Assembly: GCA_022781505.1 (NCBI GenBank)
Contig: JALETK010000046.1
Coordinates: 1 to 33,124, forward strand
Origin: Clostridiales bacterium
GTDB taxonomy: Bacteria > Bacillota > Clostridia > Oscillospirales > Oscillospiraceae
Reading direction: 5' to 3'
Length of the DNA stretch: 33,124 nucleotides
The position numbers were made by a program, and so were the translations under genes. Shown here piece after piece: positions 14,565 through 23,579 of this stretch. Positions within the stretch are counted from its first letter, which is position 1, and each line of letters begins with the position of its first letter. The notes under the pieces were generated by a model that saw only the letters and a list, made by a program, of their open reading frames with translations, searched no databases and was not told the origin of the DNA.

Positions 14565-15431
14565 CTACGACAGAGAATCCTTGGAATACCGGCCAAAGCC
14601 GTCGCCCAAAACCTGATGGGCCTCCTGGAAGATGATAAACGCATCCGGGTCAATGGCCACCACAATTTCCTTCAGCTCCGCCACCTGCTGGCGCTTGATG
14701 GCGGACAGCACCACCCGGGTGGGGCGGTGGCTGTAATACCCCTCCCCATCCAGGAGGGTGACGCCCCGCTCCAGGCGCTGGGTGATGGCCCTGGCAATCT
14801 CGTCATACTTGGGAGAGATAATCAAGGCCACTCGGGAATAGTCGAAGCTGTAAATCACCGCGTCAATAATCATGGAGCTGACGTACAGGGTCACGCCGCT
14901 GTACAGGGTCTTGCTGAAATCCTCAAACACAATACCCGTGAGCAGGGCCACGGAGACGTCCAGGCACAGGGAAATCTTTCCGATGGGGACGTTTTTATGC
15001 CGCTGCTTCAGAAGCCGCACAATAATGTCCGTGCCGCCGGAGGAGACACCGGACAGGAACACCAGGCCCATGCCCACGCCGGAGATGAGGCCGCCATACA
15101 GAGCGCCCAGAAGGGGCTCCGTCTTGGGAACCGGGATGCAGGTGAACAGATCCAGGAAAAAGGACATGGAGAGCATCCCCACAAAGGAGCCGAAGAAGAA
15201 CTTTTTCCCGATTCTCTTGCCCCCCAGGATAAACAAAGGGACGTTCATCAAAGCCGTGAGCAAACCTACCGTACCAAACCGGAACCACTCCACAAATACC
15301 TGGGCAAGGCCGGACAGGCCGCCGCAGTTAAACTCATGGGGCGCCAGGAACAAGTCAAATGCCAGAGAGAATATGGCGCAGCCCACGACGACCGTAGGCA
15401 GCCATTTCCATTGTGACCATAGCTTTTTCAA
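14565..15431 (-). CDS. YitT-family membrane protein (DUF161/DUF2179)
   Basis: Integral membrane protein, 288 residues from the chosen start. About five or six hydrophobic helices occupy residues 8-190, with 'HEFNCGGLSGLAQ' and 'GVSSGGTDIIVRLL', both characteristic of YitT. The C-terminal 80 or so residues are a soluble DUF2179 domain ('RGVTLLDGEGYYSHRPTRVV'). Molecular function is not established. I prefer the TTG start at 15431 because AAAGGGAG lies eight bases upstream; the frame can be read 16 residues further to another TTG with no ribosome site. It lies 63 bases after parC without an obvious terminator. Confidence 0.88.
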   Translation of the reverse strand: MKKLWSQWKWLPTVVVGCAIFSLAFDLFLAPHEFNCGGLSGLAQVFVEWFRFGTVGLLTALMNVPLFILGGKRIGKKFFFGSFVGMLSMSFFLDLFTCIPVPKTEPLLGALYGGLISGVGMGLVFLSGVSSGGTDIIVRLLKQRHKNVPIGKISLCLDVSVALLTGIVFEDFSKTLYSGVTLYVSSMIIDAVIYSFDYSRVALIISPKYDEIARAITQRLERGVTLLDGEGYYSHRPTRVVLSAIKRQQVAELKEIVVAIDPDAFIIFQEAHQVLGDGFGRYSKDSLS

Positions 15432-15494
15432 TTCGTCCGCTCCCTTTCTGTCTGATGTGGCTTCCCCGCGGGGGATCAATACATTACAAGGGAT

Positions 15495-17747
15495 TTACTC
15501 CAGGGGCAATGAAATCTGCTTCTCCTCCAAATCCTCCGGCCGCAGAACCGCTCCTGCGGCGGGAAGGTTCCTCCCCTTATAGCGGCTCTGGTTGGTAATG
15601 CCGCACTCCTCCAGGGGGCAGGCTCTGTCCAGCGCGGCCTTCTTCCGAAGGGTCAGCACCGCCACGCCCATGGTGGAGCGGGTGGTCTTGGGGGCCAGCT
15701 GGGCCGTGGAGAAGATCATAGCTCTGCTGTCGGTGGAGTATACCGCCACCAGACCGTCCTCTCCCATGGAGAGGATGGTCTTAACCGGGCTCTTGTCCGA
15801 ATAGGCTCCCGTGAGCTTCCGGCGGTTGGACTTGGTGTCGTAGGCGCTGAGGGGAACCTTGGCCGCCTTGCCGTTTTCAAAGAAGAACAGGACAAAACCG
15901 GTGTAATCCCCCGGCAAAATCACCTGCACCAGATTCTCTCCCGGGTCAAAGCCCAGCTTGGTGGGCAGATAGTCTCCCAGCTGGGAGGCCTTGCCGTCGT
16001 CAAAGTCCGAAAGCCGGGCCTTGTAGCATTGGTACCGGTCAGTGAAGGCCAGGAGCTCCGCCCGGTTGGTGGTCTCCCGGGAGAAGGCCAAGGCGTCTCC
16101 CTCCTTGAACTTCTGCTCTCCGGAGGAGCGGAGGGACTGGGGGGTGATCTTCTTGATATACCCCTCCCGGGATACGAACACCGTCACGGGATAGTCCGGA
16201 AGCTCCTGGCTCTCCTCCTGCCCGGCGGACATGTCCCAGTTGTACACCAGCTCCGTTCTCCGGGGCTGGCCATATTTTTTGGAGACCTGCTCCAGCTCTC
16301 CCATGATGATTTTCCGGATGCGCCGCTCGCTGTTCAGGGTATCCTCCAGGTCCTGAATCTCTTTTTCCAGGGCGCCGGTCTCCGCCGTGCGCTTCAGGAT
16401 ATACTCCCGGTTGATGTTCCGCAGCTTGATCTCCGCCACGAACTCCGCCTGAACCTGGTCGATGCCGAAGCCGATCATCAGGTTGGGCACCACGTCCGCC
16501 TCCAGCTCCGTCTGGCGGATGATGGCAATGGCCTTGTCAATGTCCAGGAGAATCTTCTCCAGGCCCTTCAGGAGGTGCAGCTTGTCCCGCTTCTTTCCCA
16601 GCTGGAAGAAGACCCGGCGCTTCACGCACTGGCTCCGCCAGGCGGTCCACTCCTCCAGGATCTCCCCCACTCCCATGACCTGGGGCATACCGGCAATGAG
16701 AATGTTAAAGTTGCAGGGATAGGAGTCCATGAGGGGGGTCATGCGGAAGAGCTTCTGCATCAGCTTCTCCGGCTCCACCCCCCGCTTCAGGTCAATGGTG
16801 AGCTTCAGGCCGGAAAGGTCCGTCTCGTCCCGCATGTCGGAGATCTCCTTGATTTTTCCGCCCCGGATCAGCTCCGCCACCTTGTCCATAATGGCCTCGG
16901 CGGTGGTTGTGTAGGGAATCTCATAGATTTCAATGAGGTTCCCCTCCTTCTGATACCGCCATCTGGCCCGAATCTTAAAGCTGCCCCGGCCGGTTTTGTA
17001 GATGGCGCGCATCTCCAGGGGGTCATAGAGCAGCTCTCCCCCGGTGGGAAAATCCGGGGCCGGCATGGTCTCCAGAAGGTCATGGTCCGGATTCTTCATC
17101 CGGGCAATGGCAGTGTCGCAGACCTCCTTCAGATTGAAGCCGCAGATGTTGCTGGCCATGCCCACGGCGATGCCCGTGTTGGAGGAGACCAGCACATTGG
17201 GAAAGGTGGTGGGAAGGAGGGTGGGCTCTTTCATGGTGGCGTCATAATTGTCCACCATGTCCACCGTGTCGAAGTCAATGTCCCGGAACAGCTCCCCGCA
17301 GATTGGGTCCAGCTTGGCCTCGGTGTACCGGGCCGCCGCGTAGGCCATGTCCCGGGAGTAGACCTTGCCGAAGTTGCCCTTGGAGTCCACAAAGGGGTGG
17401 AGCAGAGTCTCGTTGCCTCTGGACAGACGCACCATAGTCTCGTAGATGGCGGCGTCACCGTGGGGATTCAGGCGCATGGTCTGGCCCACAATATTAGCGG
17501 ATTTGGTTCTTGAACCGGTCAAAAGTCCCATTTTGTACATGGTGTACAGGAGCTTCCGGTGAGAGGGCTTGAAGCCATCAATCTCCGGGATGGCCCGGGA
17601 GACAATGGCGGACATGGCATAGGGCATGAAGTTGATCTCCAGAGTCTCGGAGATGGCCTGCTCCGTGGTGGAGCCCACCAGTCCTACCACGCCGTCGGTG
17701 TTGACTTTCTTTTTCTTCTGTTCCGGTTCCGTTTTCTTTCGTGCCAT
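15495..17747 (-). CDS. parC: type IIA topoisomerase subunit A (ParC/GyrA-like)
   Basis: DNA-breaking subunit of a type II topoisomerase, 750 residues. Breakage-reunion domain about 30-480: active-site R140-Y141, the quinolone-determining stretch 'NPHGDAAIYETMVRLS' (94-109), and the 'TGIAVGMASNI' motif. A coiled-coil tower follows, then a beta-pinwheel-like C-terminal part from about 510 with repeated F/Y-rich strands. No GyrA box (QRRGGKG) is seen, so topoisomerase IV rather than gyrase is the better call. Ala99 replaces the quinolone-contacting Ser. The start ATG has GGAG six bases upstream. It lies 21 bases downstream of the ParE-type gene. Confidence 0.9.
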   Translation of the reverse strand: MARKKTEPEQKKKKVNTDGVVGLVGSTTEQAISETLEINFMPYAMSAIVSRAIPEIDGFKPSHRKLLYTMYKMGLLTGSRTKSANIVGQTMRLNPHGDAAIYETMVRLSRGNETLLHPFVDSKGNFGKVYSRDMAYAAARYTEAKLDPICGELFRDIDFDTVDMVDNYDATMKEPTLLPTTFPNVLVSSNTGIAVGMASNICGFNLKEVCDTAIARMKNPDHDLLETMPAPDFPTGGELLYDPLEMRAIYKTGRGSFKIRARWRYQKEGNLIEIYEIPYTTTAEAIMDKVAELIRGGKIKEISDMRDETDLSGLKLTIDLKRGVEPEKLMQKLFRMTPLMDSYPCNFNILIAGMPQVMGVGEILEEWTAWRSQCVKRRVFFQLGKKRDKLHLLKGLEKILLDIDKAIAIIRQTELEADVVPNLMIGFGIDQVQAEFVAEIKLRNINREYILKRTAETGALEKEIQDLEDTLNSERRIRKIIMGELEQVSKKYGQPRRTELVYNWDMSAGQEESQELPDYPVTVFVSREGYIKKITPQSLRSSGEQKFKEGDALAFSRETTNRAELLAFTDRYQCYKARLSDFDDGKASQLGDYLPTKLGFDPGENLVQVILPGDYTGFVLFFFENGKAAKVPLSAYDTKSNRRKLTGAYSDKSPVKTILSMGEDGLVAVYSTDSRAMIFSTAQLAPKTTRSTMGVAVLTLRKKAALDRACPLEECGITNQSRYKGRNLPAAGAVLRPEDLEEKQISLPLE

Positions 17748-17768
17748 ACTTGGCTCCTTTTACATCCG

Positions 17769-19745
17769 TCAGGAAATGTCCGCCAGATCCAGATACTTGG
17801 CGCCATTTTCCGCGATAAAGTTCTTTCTCTCATTGAGGCTGTCCCCCAGGAGCACGTCAAAGTAATAGGAGGTGCGCTCCGCCTCCTCGGGCATCACCTT
17901 AATGAGCCGCCGGGTTTCCGGGTTCATGGTGGTCATCCACATCATCTCCGGGTCATTCTCGCCCAGGCCCTTGGAGCGCTGGATGGTGACCTTCTTCCCC
18001 TCCAGCCCCTTCAGAATCCGGACCTTCTCCTGCTCATTGTAGGCAAACCAGGTCTTGTCCTTGCAGGTAATTTCAAACAGGGGGGATTCGGCAATATACA
18101 CATAGCCGTCCCGGATTAATGTGGGGCACAGGCGGTACAGCATGGTGAGAATCAGGGTGCGGATGTGGAAGCCGTCCTCATCCGCATCGGTGCAGATGAC
18201 CACCTTGCTCCACCGCAGGCTGTCCAGGTCAAAGCTGGACAGCTCCTTGGCCTTTTTTCCCTGCACCTCCACGCCGCAGCCCAGAACCTTCATCAGGTCC
18301 GTAATGATGGGCGAGGCGAAAATTCTGGAATAGTCCGCCTTCAGGCAGTTGAGAATCTTGCCCCGGACGGGCATGATGCCCTGGAATTCCGCGTCCCGGG
18401 ACAGCTTCACAGAGCCCAGAGCGGAGTCGCCCTCCACAATATAGAGCTCCCGCTTGCTCACGTCCCGGCTCCGGCAGTCCACGAATTTCTGAACCCGGTT
18501 GCTGATGTCCATGGCGCCGGAGAGCTTCTTTTTAATGGAGATCTTCGCCCGCTCTGCCGTCTCCCGGCTGCGCTTATTCACCAGAATCTGATCCGCCGCC
18601 CGGTCGGCCTCGGCCTTGTTCTCCAGGAACCAGACCTGGAGATTGTCCCGGAAGAAGGCGGTCATGGCCTCCTGGATGAACTTGCTGTTCACGGATTTCT
18701 TGGTCTGGTTCTCAAAGCTGGCAATGGTGGAAAAGCAGTTGGTCACCAGCACCAGACAATCCTGAATGTCCTGGAAAAGAATCTTTGACTCGTTCTTGGT
18801 GTACTTTCCGGAGTCCCGGATGTACTTGTCAAAGGCGGCCACAAAGCCGGAGCGGGCCGCCTTGTCCGGGGAGCCCCCGTGCTCCAGCCAAGAGGAGTTG
18901 TGATAATACTCAATATGGCTCACCTTCTTGGAAAAGCAGAAGGCAGCCGTAATTTTCAGCTTCATCTCCGGGCGGGTCTCGCTGTCCCGGCCCCGGCGCT
19001 CCGCCTCAAAGTAGGCGGGCATGGTGAAAGCGTCGTCCCCGGTGAGCTCCTCCAGGTATTGGACGATGCCCCGCTCATAGCAGAACTCCTCCACCTGGAA
19101 CTTCCCGTCCACCTGGTTCCGGAAGCGGAAGGTGATTCCCTTGTTCACCACCGCCTGGCGGCGAATCACATCCCGGAAATAGTCCGCAGGGATGTCAATC
19201 TCCGTAAACACCTCCCGGTCGGGACGCCAGCGGAAGTAGGAGCCGGTCTTCTTCCGGTCCCCGGGCTCCTTTTTCAGGCCGCCCACGTTCTTGCCCTTTT
19301 CAAAGTGCAGGGAATACTTATAGCCGTCCCGGCGGATCACCGCGTCAAAATACTCCGAAGCGTACTGGGTGGCGCAGGAGCCCAGACCGTTGAGGCCCAG
19401 GGAGTACTCATAGTTCTCCCCGCCGGTATCGTACTTGCCGCCGGCGTACATCTCACAGAACACCAGCTCCCAGTTGTAGCGCTTTTCCTTCTCGTTCCAG
19501 TCCACGGGGCAGCCCCGCCCAAAGTCCTCCACGTCCACGGACAGATCCTCATACCGGGTCACCACAATGAGATTGCCGTAGCCCTCCCGGGCCTCGTCAA
19601 TGGCGTTGGACAGAATTTCAAACACCGCGTGTTTACAGCCCTCCAGATCGTCCGATCCAAAAATGACGGCAGGGCGCCTCCGCACCCGCTCTTCATCCTT
19701 CAGCATGGAGATGGAGCTGTTGTCATATACCTTTTTCTTAGCCAT
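17769..19745 (-). CDS. parE: type IIA topoisomerase subunit B (ParE/GyrB-like)
   Basis: ATPase subunit, 658 residues. The GHKL ATP site is visible: E43-I-L-S-N47-A-I-D50, D74-F-G-R-G78, and the ATP lid G117-L-N-G-L-G122. The transducer domain follows, then the TOPRIM domain with 'VEGDSALGSVKLSRD' and the metal-binding D-A-D-E-D ('TDADEDGFHIRT'), and 'RSKGLGENDPEMMW' near the end. Several motifs depart from usual ParE/GyrB (EGDSALG for EGDSAGG, DADEDG for DADVDG, DFGRG for DNGRG), marking a divergent branch. I chose ATG 19745 after GGGGGA; the longer open frame runs through the promoter. It is transcribed together with parC. Confidence 0.9.
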   Translation of the reverse strand: MAKKKVYDNSSISMLKDEERVRRRPAVIFGSDDLEGCKHAVFEILSNAIDEAREGYGNLIVVTRYEDLSVDVEDFGRGCPVDWNEKEKRYNWELVFCEMYAGGKYDTGGENYEYSLGLNGLGSCATQYASEYFDAVIRRDGYKYSLHFEKGKNVGGLKKEPGDRKKTGSYFRWRPDREVFTEIDIPADYFRDVIRRQAVVNKGITFRFRNQVDGKFQVEEFCYERGIVQYLEELTGDDAFTMPAYFEAERRGRDSETRPEMKLKITAAFCFSKKVSHIEYYHNSSWLEHGGSPDKAARSGFVAAFDKYIRDSGKYTKNESKILFQDIQDCLVLVTNCFSTIASFENQTKKSVNSKFIQEAMTAFFRDNLQVWFLENKAEADRAADQILVNKRSRETAERAKISIKKKLSGAMDISNRVQKFVDCRSRDVSKRELYIVEGDSALGSVKLSRDAEFQGIMPVRGKILNCLKADYSRIFASPIITDLMKVLGCGVEVQGKKAKELSSFDLDSLRWSKVVICTDADEDGFHIRTLILTMLYRLCPTLIRDGYVYIAESPLFEITCKDKTWFAYNEQEKVRILKGLEGKKVTIQRSKGLGENDPEMMWMTTMNPETRRLIKVMPEEAERTSYYFDVLLGDSLNERKNFIAENGAKYLDLADIS

Positions 19746-19782
19746 AGTTCCCCCAAAGCACATTCTTCCATTATATGCTGTT

Positions 19783-19811
19783 ATTATATTCGATCTTTTA
19801 AGGAAAGTCAA
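19783..19811 (-). promoter_or_regulatory. promoter of the parE-parC operon
   Basis: Minus strand: TTGACT (19811-19806), 17 bases, TATAAT (19788-19783), about 30 bases before the start codon. Confidence 0.8.
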
Positions 19812-19860
19812 CAAAATGGCGCCGGTTGCTTCCGGACCGCCATTGTCTACGGAGCGCAGG

Positions 19861-19890
19861 TTGCATTTTACACATGCCTTGTGGTATGCT
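19861..19890 (+). promoter_or_regulatory. weak promoter and inverted repeat before the XRE-SOR gene
   Basis: TTGCAT (19861-19866), 18 bases, TATGCT (19885-19890) is a poor but possible promoter. Overlapping it is the interrupted repeat CATGCC-TTGT-GGTATG (19873-19888, 5 of 6 pairs), a possible operator for self-regulation. Confidence 0.3.
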
Positions 19891-19912
19891 GAGGCAGAAG
19901 GAGTTGAGAACC

Positions 19913-20497
19913 ATGAACACATACATCACCGGCGCCGCCATCCGGGCCCTTCGGGAGTCCAAAGGCCTGACCCAGGCAAAGCTGGGCGAGTGCATCGGCG
20001 TCAGCAGCAAAACCATCTCCAAATGGGAGACCTCCCGGGGGCTTCCGGACATCTCCCTGCTCCAGCCTCTGGCAAGGGCTCTGGGCGTCTCCCTCATTGA
20101 GCTCATGAACGGGGAGAACATCGCCAACAGAAATATCTCCTGCAACATCCTCCGCTCCAGGCTGTACGTCTGCCCCATCTGCGGCAATGTGATTCACGCC
20201 GCAGGCGAGGCGATGATCAGCTGCTGCGGCGTCACCCTCCCGGCTCTGGAGGCAGAGGAGCCGGACGAAGACCATCTTCTTACCATTGAGAATGTGGAGG
20301 ATGAGCACTTTCTCACCGTCCATCACCCCATGACCAAAGAGCACTACATCTCCTTCCTGGCCTTTGTCACCTCGGACCGGTTTCAGCTGGTGAAGCTGTA
20401 CCCCGAGGGAAACCCGGAGACCCGGATGCAGCTGCGGGGCCATGGCATCGTCTTCCTGTACTGCAACCGCCACGGCCTCATGAAGCGGAGAATCTGA
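19913..20497 (+). CDS. XRE regulator fused to desulfoferrodoxin/superoxide reductase-like domain
   Basis: A 194-residue protein. Residues 6-66: XRE helix-turn-helix ('LTQAKLGECIGVSSKTISKW'). Residues 85-112: desulfoferrodoxin N-terminal rubredoxin-like site, C87xxC90 and C104-C105. Residues 119-190: superoxide reductase-like beta domain with all five iron ligands of the His4Cys centre by alignment: H121, H138 ('HHPM'), H144 ('EHYI'), C184 and H187 ('CNRHGL'). The enzyme's catalytic Lys (E-K-H) is Asp120 here, so a sensor role for superoxide, peroxide or iron is more likely than catalysis (inference). The start has AAGGAG nine bases upstream. It is divergent from parE; targets are unknown. Confidence 0.9.
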   Translation: MNTYITGAAIRALRESKGLTQAKLGECIGVSSKTISKWETSRGLPDISLLQPLARALGVSLIELMNGENIANRNISCNILRSRLYVCPICGNVIHAAGEAMISCCGVTLPALEAEEPDEDHLLTIENVEDEHFLTVHHPMTKEHYISFLAFVTSDRFQLVKLYPEGNPETRMQLRGHGIVFLYCNRHGLMKRRI

Positions 20498-20549
20498 ACT
20501 CCCCGCACCCACGTCCACAAAGGTGGCGGGGCCTTCCCCCCTCACATCG

Positions 20550-20591
20550 AAAACCGTCCCGCCGGGAATCAGTCCGGGGGGACGGTTTTTT
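20550..20591 (+). terminator. intrinsic terminator, possibly bidirectional
   Basis: Sixteen-base arms beginning AAAACCGTCCC and ending GGACGGTTTT, with one mismatch and an eight-base loop. A run of six T's follows on the plus strand and four on the minus strand. It lies between the convergent XRE-SOR gene and the small exporter gene. Confidence 0.9.
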
Positions 20592-20595
20592 CGTC

Positions 20596-21069
20596 CTATT
20601 GTGCAGAGAAGACCGCGAATACCCCGGTTCCCACCAGGGTCATAATGATACCGGCAATGATCACCCCGGACAGAACCGCCAGAACCGTGGGCTTAAACTC
20701 CATGTCCAGGAAGCTGGCCGCCAGGGTTCCGGTCCAGGCCCCTGTGCCGGGAATGGGAATGGCCACAAACATCATCAGCGCCAGGAACAGTCCCCGGCCT
20801 GCCTTGGCCTTCAGCTTCTCGCCCCCCCGGTGGCCCTTCACCAGGCACCATTTGAAGAACTTTCCGATCACCGGCTTATCGGCTCCCCAGACCAGAACCT
20901 TCCGGGCAAAGAGATAGATAAAGGGCACGGGAAGCATGTTGCCCAGGATACAGACGATGTAAGCCGGAATCGTGGGCAGACCGAGCCCCGGGGCCATGAG
21001 CGCAGCGCCCCGCAGCTCAATCATGGGAACCATGGAAACCAGGAAAACAATCAGGTACTTTTCTATCAT
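20596..21069 (-). CDS. small multidrug export family protein
   Basis: Membrane protein of the Sm_multidrug_ex (COG2426-type) family, 157 residues. About four hydrophobic helices; conserved features are 'SMVPMIELRGAALMAPGLGLP' near the N-terminus and 'FVAIPIPGTGAWTGTLAASFL' in the middle. The drug-export role rests on the family name and is weakly supported. The ATG at 21069 is preferred; a TTG three codons upstream is also possible and neither has a strong ribosome site. It ends just before the bidirectional terminator. Confidence 0.85.
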   Translation of the reverse strand: MIEKYLIVFLVSMVPMIELRGAALMAPGLGLPTIPAYIVCILGNMLPVPFIYLFARKVLVWGADKPVIGKFFKWCLVKGHRGGEKLKAKAGRGLFLALMMFVAIPIPGTGAWTGTLAASFLDMEFKPTVLAVLSGVIIAGIIMTLVGTGVFAVFSAQ

Positions 21070-21108
21070 CGCGGGCAACCATCCTGTAGCAAGATCAAAT
21101 ACTCTCTC

Positions 21109-21137
21109 AGTCTATCCGGCATCCGTAGAAAAGTCAA
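21109..21137 (-). promoter_or_regulatory. promoter of the small exporter gene
   Basis: Minus strand: TTGACT (21137-21132), 17 bases, TAGACT (21114-21109), 40 bases before the start. Confidence 0.6.
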
Positions 21138-21203
21138 GTGAATGAAGTGTAAAATATTCATCCTCGAGACAATCCTGAAAATCTGGGTAAGGGTTTCCCC
21201 ATT

Positions 21204-22016
21204 TTATGGTTCCAGGCCCAGGAGCCTGGCGCCGTTGTCCCAGGCGATCATCTGCTTCTCCTCCGGAGTGAGGGGCAAGGCCAGGAAGTGCTGCACCTCG
21301 TCGGCCTGCCGCCACATGGGGAAGTCCGTGCCGAAGAGCACATGCTCCGGGCCGTAGGCGTGGATCAGATCCACCACCTTCTCCGGCGGGAGGGCGAACA
21401 TGGTGGAGGACACATCCACATAGAGATTCTCAAACCGCCCGGCCAGCAGCCGGGTAGCGTCCTCCCAGACGGTGTAGCCGCCCATGTGGGCCCCGATGAA
21501 CACCGTGTCCGGAAACTCCTCCAGGACGGGGAGGAGCTGCTCGGGATTGGAGAAATCATAGCGGCTGTCTCCCGTATGGAGCAGGAATGGCAGCCGGTTC
21601 CCGGCCAGCTCGTAAAGGCGCATGGCCTTGGGCTCATCCAGGGCAAAGCGCTGCATGTCCGGGTGGAGCTTCACACCGTGAAGCCCCAGGTCAATGAGAT
21701 GGTCAATGTCCCCGGCCACATCCTCGCTGTCCGGATGGAGGGTGCCGAAGGAGAGGCACCGGCCGCCGCTCTGGGCCTGCTTCCGGGCCAGGAACTCATT
21801 GATGTGCTGCACCTGATGGGGCACCGTGGCGGCGGAGCAGATCACCGTCTTGGTGATGCCCGCCTCCGCCTGGGCCTGGAGCACATCCGCAAGGGCGCAG
21901 CCCTGCTCCGCAATATCCGTGCCCCGCCGCACCCCGTAAAACCGGGCCACCGCCTCGGCGGCCTTGTCCGCAATGGTGTGGGGATAGACGTGGCAGTGAA
22001 AATCCAGAATCTTCAT
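21204..22016 (-). CDS. amidohydrolase family 2 metal-dependent hydrolase
   Basis: Cytoplasmic TIM-barrel hydrolase of the Amidohydro_2 group, 270 residues. Metal motif D5-F-H7-C-H9 at the N-terminus, 'GVKLHPDMQ' near residue 115, 'HTGDS' and 'GAHMGG' in the middle, and 'LFGTDFPM' with the catalytic Asp near the end. Substrate unknown; relatives include decarboxylases and lactonases. The ATG has GGAGAG six bases upstream, overlapping the stop of pepD (TAAGGAG), and the genes are nine bases apart, so they share a transcript. Confidence 0.9.
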   Translation of the reverse strand: MKILDFHCHVYPHTIADKAAEAVARFYGVRRGTDIAEQGCALADVLQAQAEAGITKTVICSAATVPHQVQHINEFLARKQAQSGGRCLSFGTLHPDSEDVAGDIDHLIDLGLHGVKLHPDMQRFALDEPKAMRLYELAGNRLPFLLHTGDSRYDFSNPEQLLPVLEEFPDTVFIGAHMGGYTVWEDATRLLAGRFENLYVDVSSTMFALPPEKVVDLIHAYGPEHVLFGTDFPMWRQADEVQHFLALPLTPEEKQMIAWDNGARLLGLEP

Positions 22017-22025
22017 CGTCTCTCC

Positions 22026-23471
22026 TTACAGCCGCTTCAGAATCTCCAGCAGGTAATCCCACATTCTGGCTGTGGAGGCGATGTTCAGCTTCTCCCGGCT
22101 GGTGTGAATGTCCTGCATCTGGGGGCCGAAGGAGACACAGTCCAGGCCCGGGAGCTTATCGCCCAGAAGGCCGCACTCCAGACCGGCGTGGATGGCCACC
22201 ACCTGGGGCTCCTGCCCGAACATCTCCCGGTAAACCTCCACCATGGTCTCCCGCAGGGGGGAATCCTTCCGGTACTCCCAGGCGGGGTACTCCCCCATCT
22301 GGCCGTAGGTGCCGCCGAAGTCCCCGGCGATGGTGCGCAGCCGGGTCAGGAGGGCCTCCTTCTCCTCATTGACAGAGCTGCGGACAGAGAAGGTCAGGTG
22401 CAGGGCGTCCCCCTCCACCTTGGCGATGCCCAGGTTGAGAGAGGTCTGAACCAGGCCACCCATGTCAGCGCTCATGGCCTGAACCCCATTGGGAACCGCC
22501 CGGAGAAGCTCCGCCACCTTTTTGGAGTCGTCGGTGCTCATAGCCATGCCCCCCAGAGCCTCCACCGCCTTGGCGGAGATCACCAGCTCCGGGTCGTTAT
22601 ACCGGCCCCGGGCCTCGGCCTGGAGGCCGGCGGCAATTTCGGAGATGGTGTCCAGCTCCAGGCCCATGGCCACCAGATTCACCCGGCAGTTTCTGGGGAT
22701 GGCATTGTCCTTGGCGCCGCCGGCGAGGCTCACAATGCACACGGGCATTTTCTCCTGAATCCGGCACAGAAGCTCTCCCATGACCTTATTGGCATTGGCC
22801 CGGTTCTTGTGAATCTCCACACCGGAGTGGCCTCCCTGAAGGCCGTCCACCTCCAGAAGCACACAGGGGCCATACACCGTCCGGCGGACAACCGGCAGGT
22901 CAATGAAGGCCGTGGCGCCGCCGGCACAGGACACGGTGAGAACGCCCTCGTCCTCGGAGTCCAGGTTGACCAGGGTTCTTCCCTGGAGGTCGGACAGGTC
23001 AATGTCCGCCGCTCCCAGCATTCCGATCTCCTCATCCACGGTGACAATGACCTCCAGCGGGGGATGGGGAATGTCCTTTGCGTCCAGCAGAGCCAGGGAG
23101 TAGGCCACGGCAATACCGTCGTCGCCACCCAGGGTGGTGCCCCGGGCAAAGATGTCCGTGCCGTCGTGGGTGAGATCCAGGCCGTCGGTCTCGAAGTTGA
23201 TGGGGCAGTCCGGCTCCTTCTCGCAGACCATGTCCATGTGGCCCTGGAGAATCACCGGGGCGTGGTTCTCATATCCGGGGGTGCCGGGCTTTTTGATCAC
23301 CACATTGTTGAGTGCATCCTGGCGGCAGGCCAGGCCCCGCTCCTCCGCGAATGCCACCAGATAATCGCTGATGGCCTTGGTATTCCGGGAGCCATGGGGG
23401 ATTCTGCAGATTTCCTCAAAAAAATGAAAGACACTCGCCGGCTCCAGGCCGGCCAGAGGATGCTGTTCCAT
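22026..23471 (-). CDS. pepD: aminoacyl-histidine dipeptidase PepD (M20)
   Basis: Zinc dipeptidase of peptidase family M20, 481 residues, close to the usual length; cleaves Xaa-His and other dipeptides in the cytoplasm. Metal and catalytic residues are visible: H78 in 'LQGHMDMV', D117 in 'TLGGDDGIAVAYSLAL', E147/E148 in 'TVDEEIGMLGA'. The lid domain holds 'LQGGHSGVEIHKNRANANKVMGEL', a hallmark of PepD. The ATG follows GGAGTG about ten bases upstream. First gene of a pepD-amidohydrolase operon with its own promoter. Confidence 0.95.
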   Translation of the reverse strand: MEQHPLAGLEPASVFHFFEEICRIPHGSRNTKAISDYLVAFAEERGLACRQDALNNVVIKKPGTPGYENHAPVILQGHMDMVCEKEPDCPINFETDGLDLTHDGTDIFARGTTLGGDDGIAVAYSLALLDAKDIPHPPLEVIVTVDEEIGMLGAADIDLSDLQGRTLVNLDSEDEGVLTVSCAGGATAFIDLPVVRRTVYGPCVLLEVDGLQGGHSGVEIHKNRANANKVMGELLCRIQEKMPVCIVSLAGGAKDNAIPRNCRVNLVAMGLELDTISEIAAGLQAEARGRYNDPELVISAKAVEALGGMAMSTDDSKKVAELLRAVPNGVQAMSADMGGLVQTSLNLGIAKVEGDALHLTFSVRSSVNEEKEALLTRLRTIAGDFGGTYGQMGEYPAWEYRKDSPLRETMVEVYREMFGQEPQVVAIHAGLECGLLGDKLPGLDCVSFGPQMQDIHTSREKLNIASTARMWDYLLEILKRL

Positions 23472-23545
23472 GATGATAACACTCCTTTTTTATTTCTCTG
23501 CCGGGGACAAGCCCGGGCAGGGTTCCACTTCAGGCTTCTCCTTCT

Positions 23546-23574
23546 ATTTTATCACGGCTTTCCCCTTCTGTCTA
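23546..23574 (-). promoter_or_regulatory. promoter of pepD
   Basis: Minus strand: TAGACA (23574-23569), 17 bases, TAAAAT (23551-23546). It starts directly after the terminator of the upstream MATE gene. Confidence 0.65.
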
Positions 23575-23579
23575 CTGAC

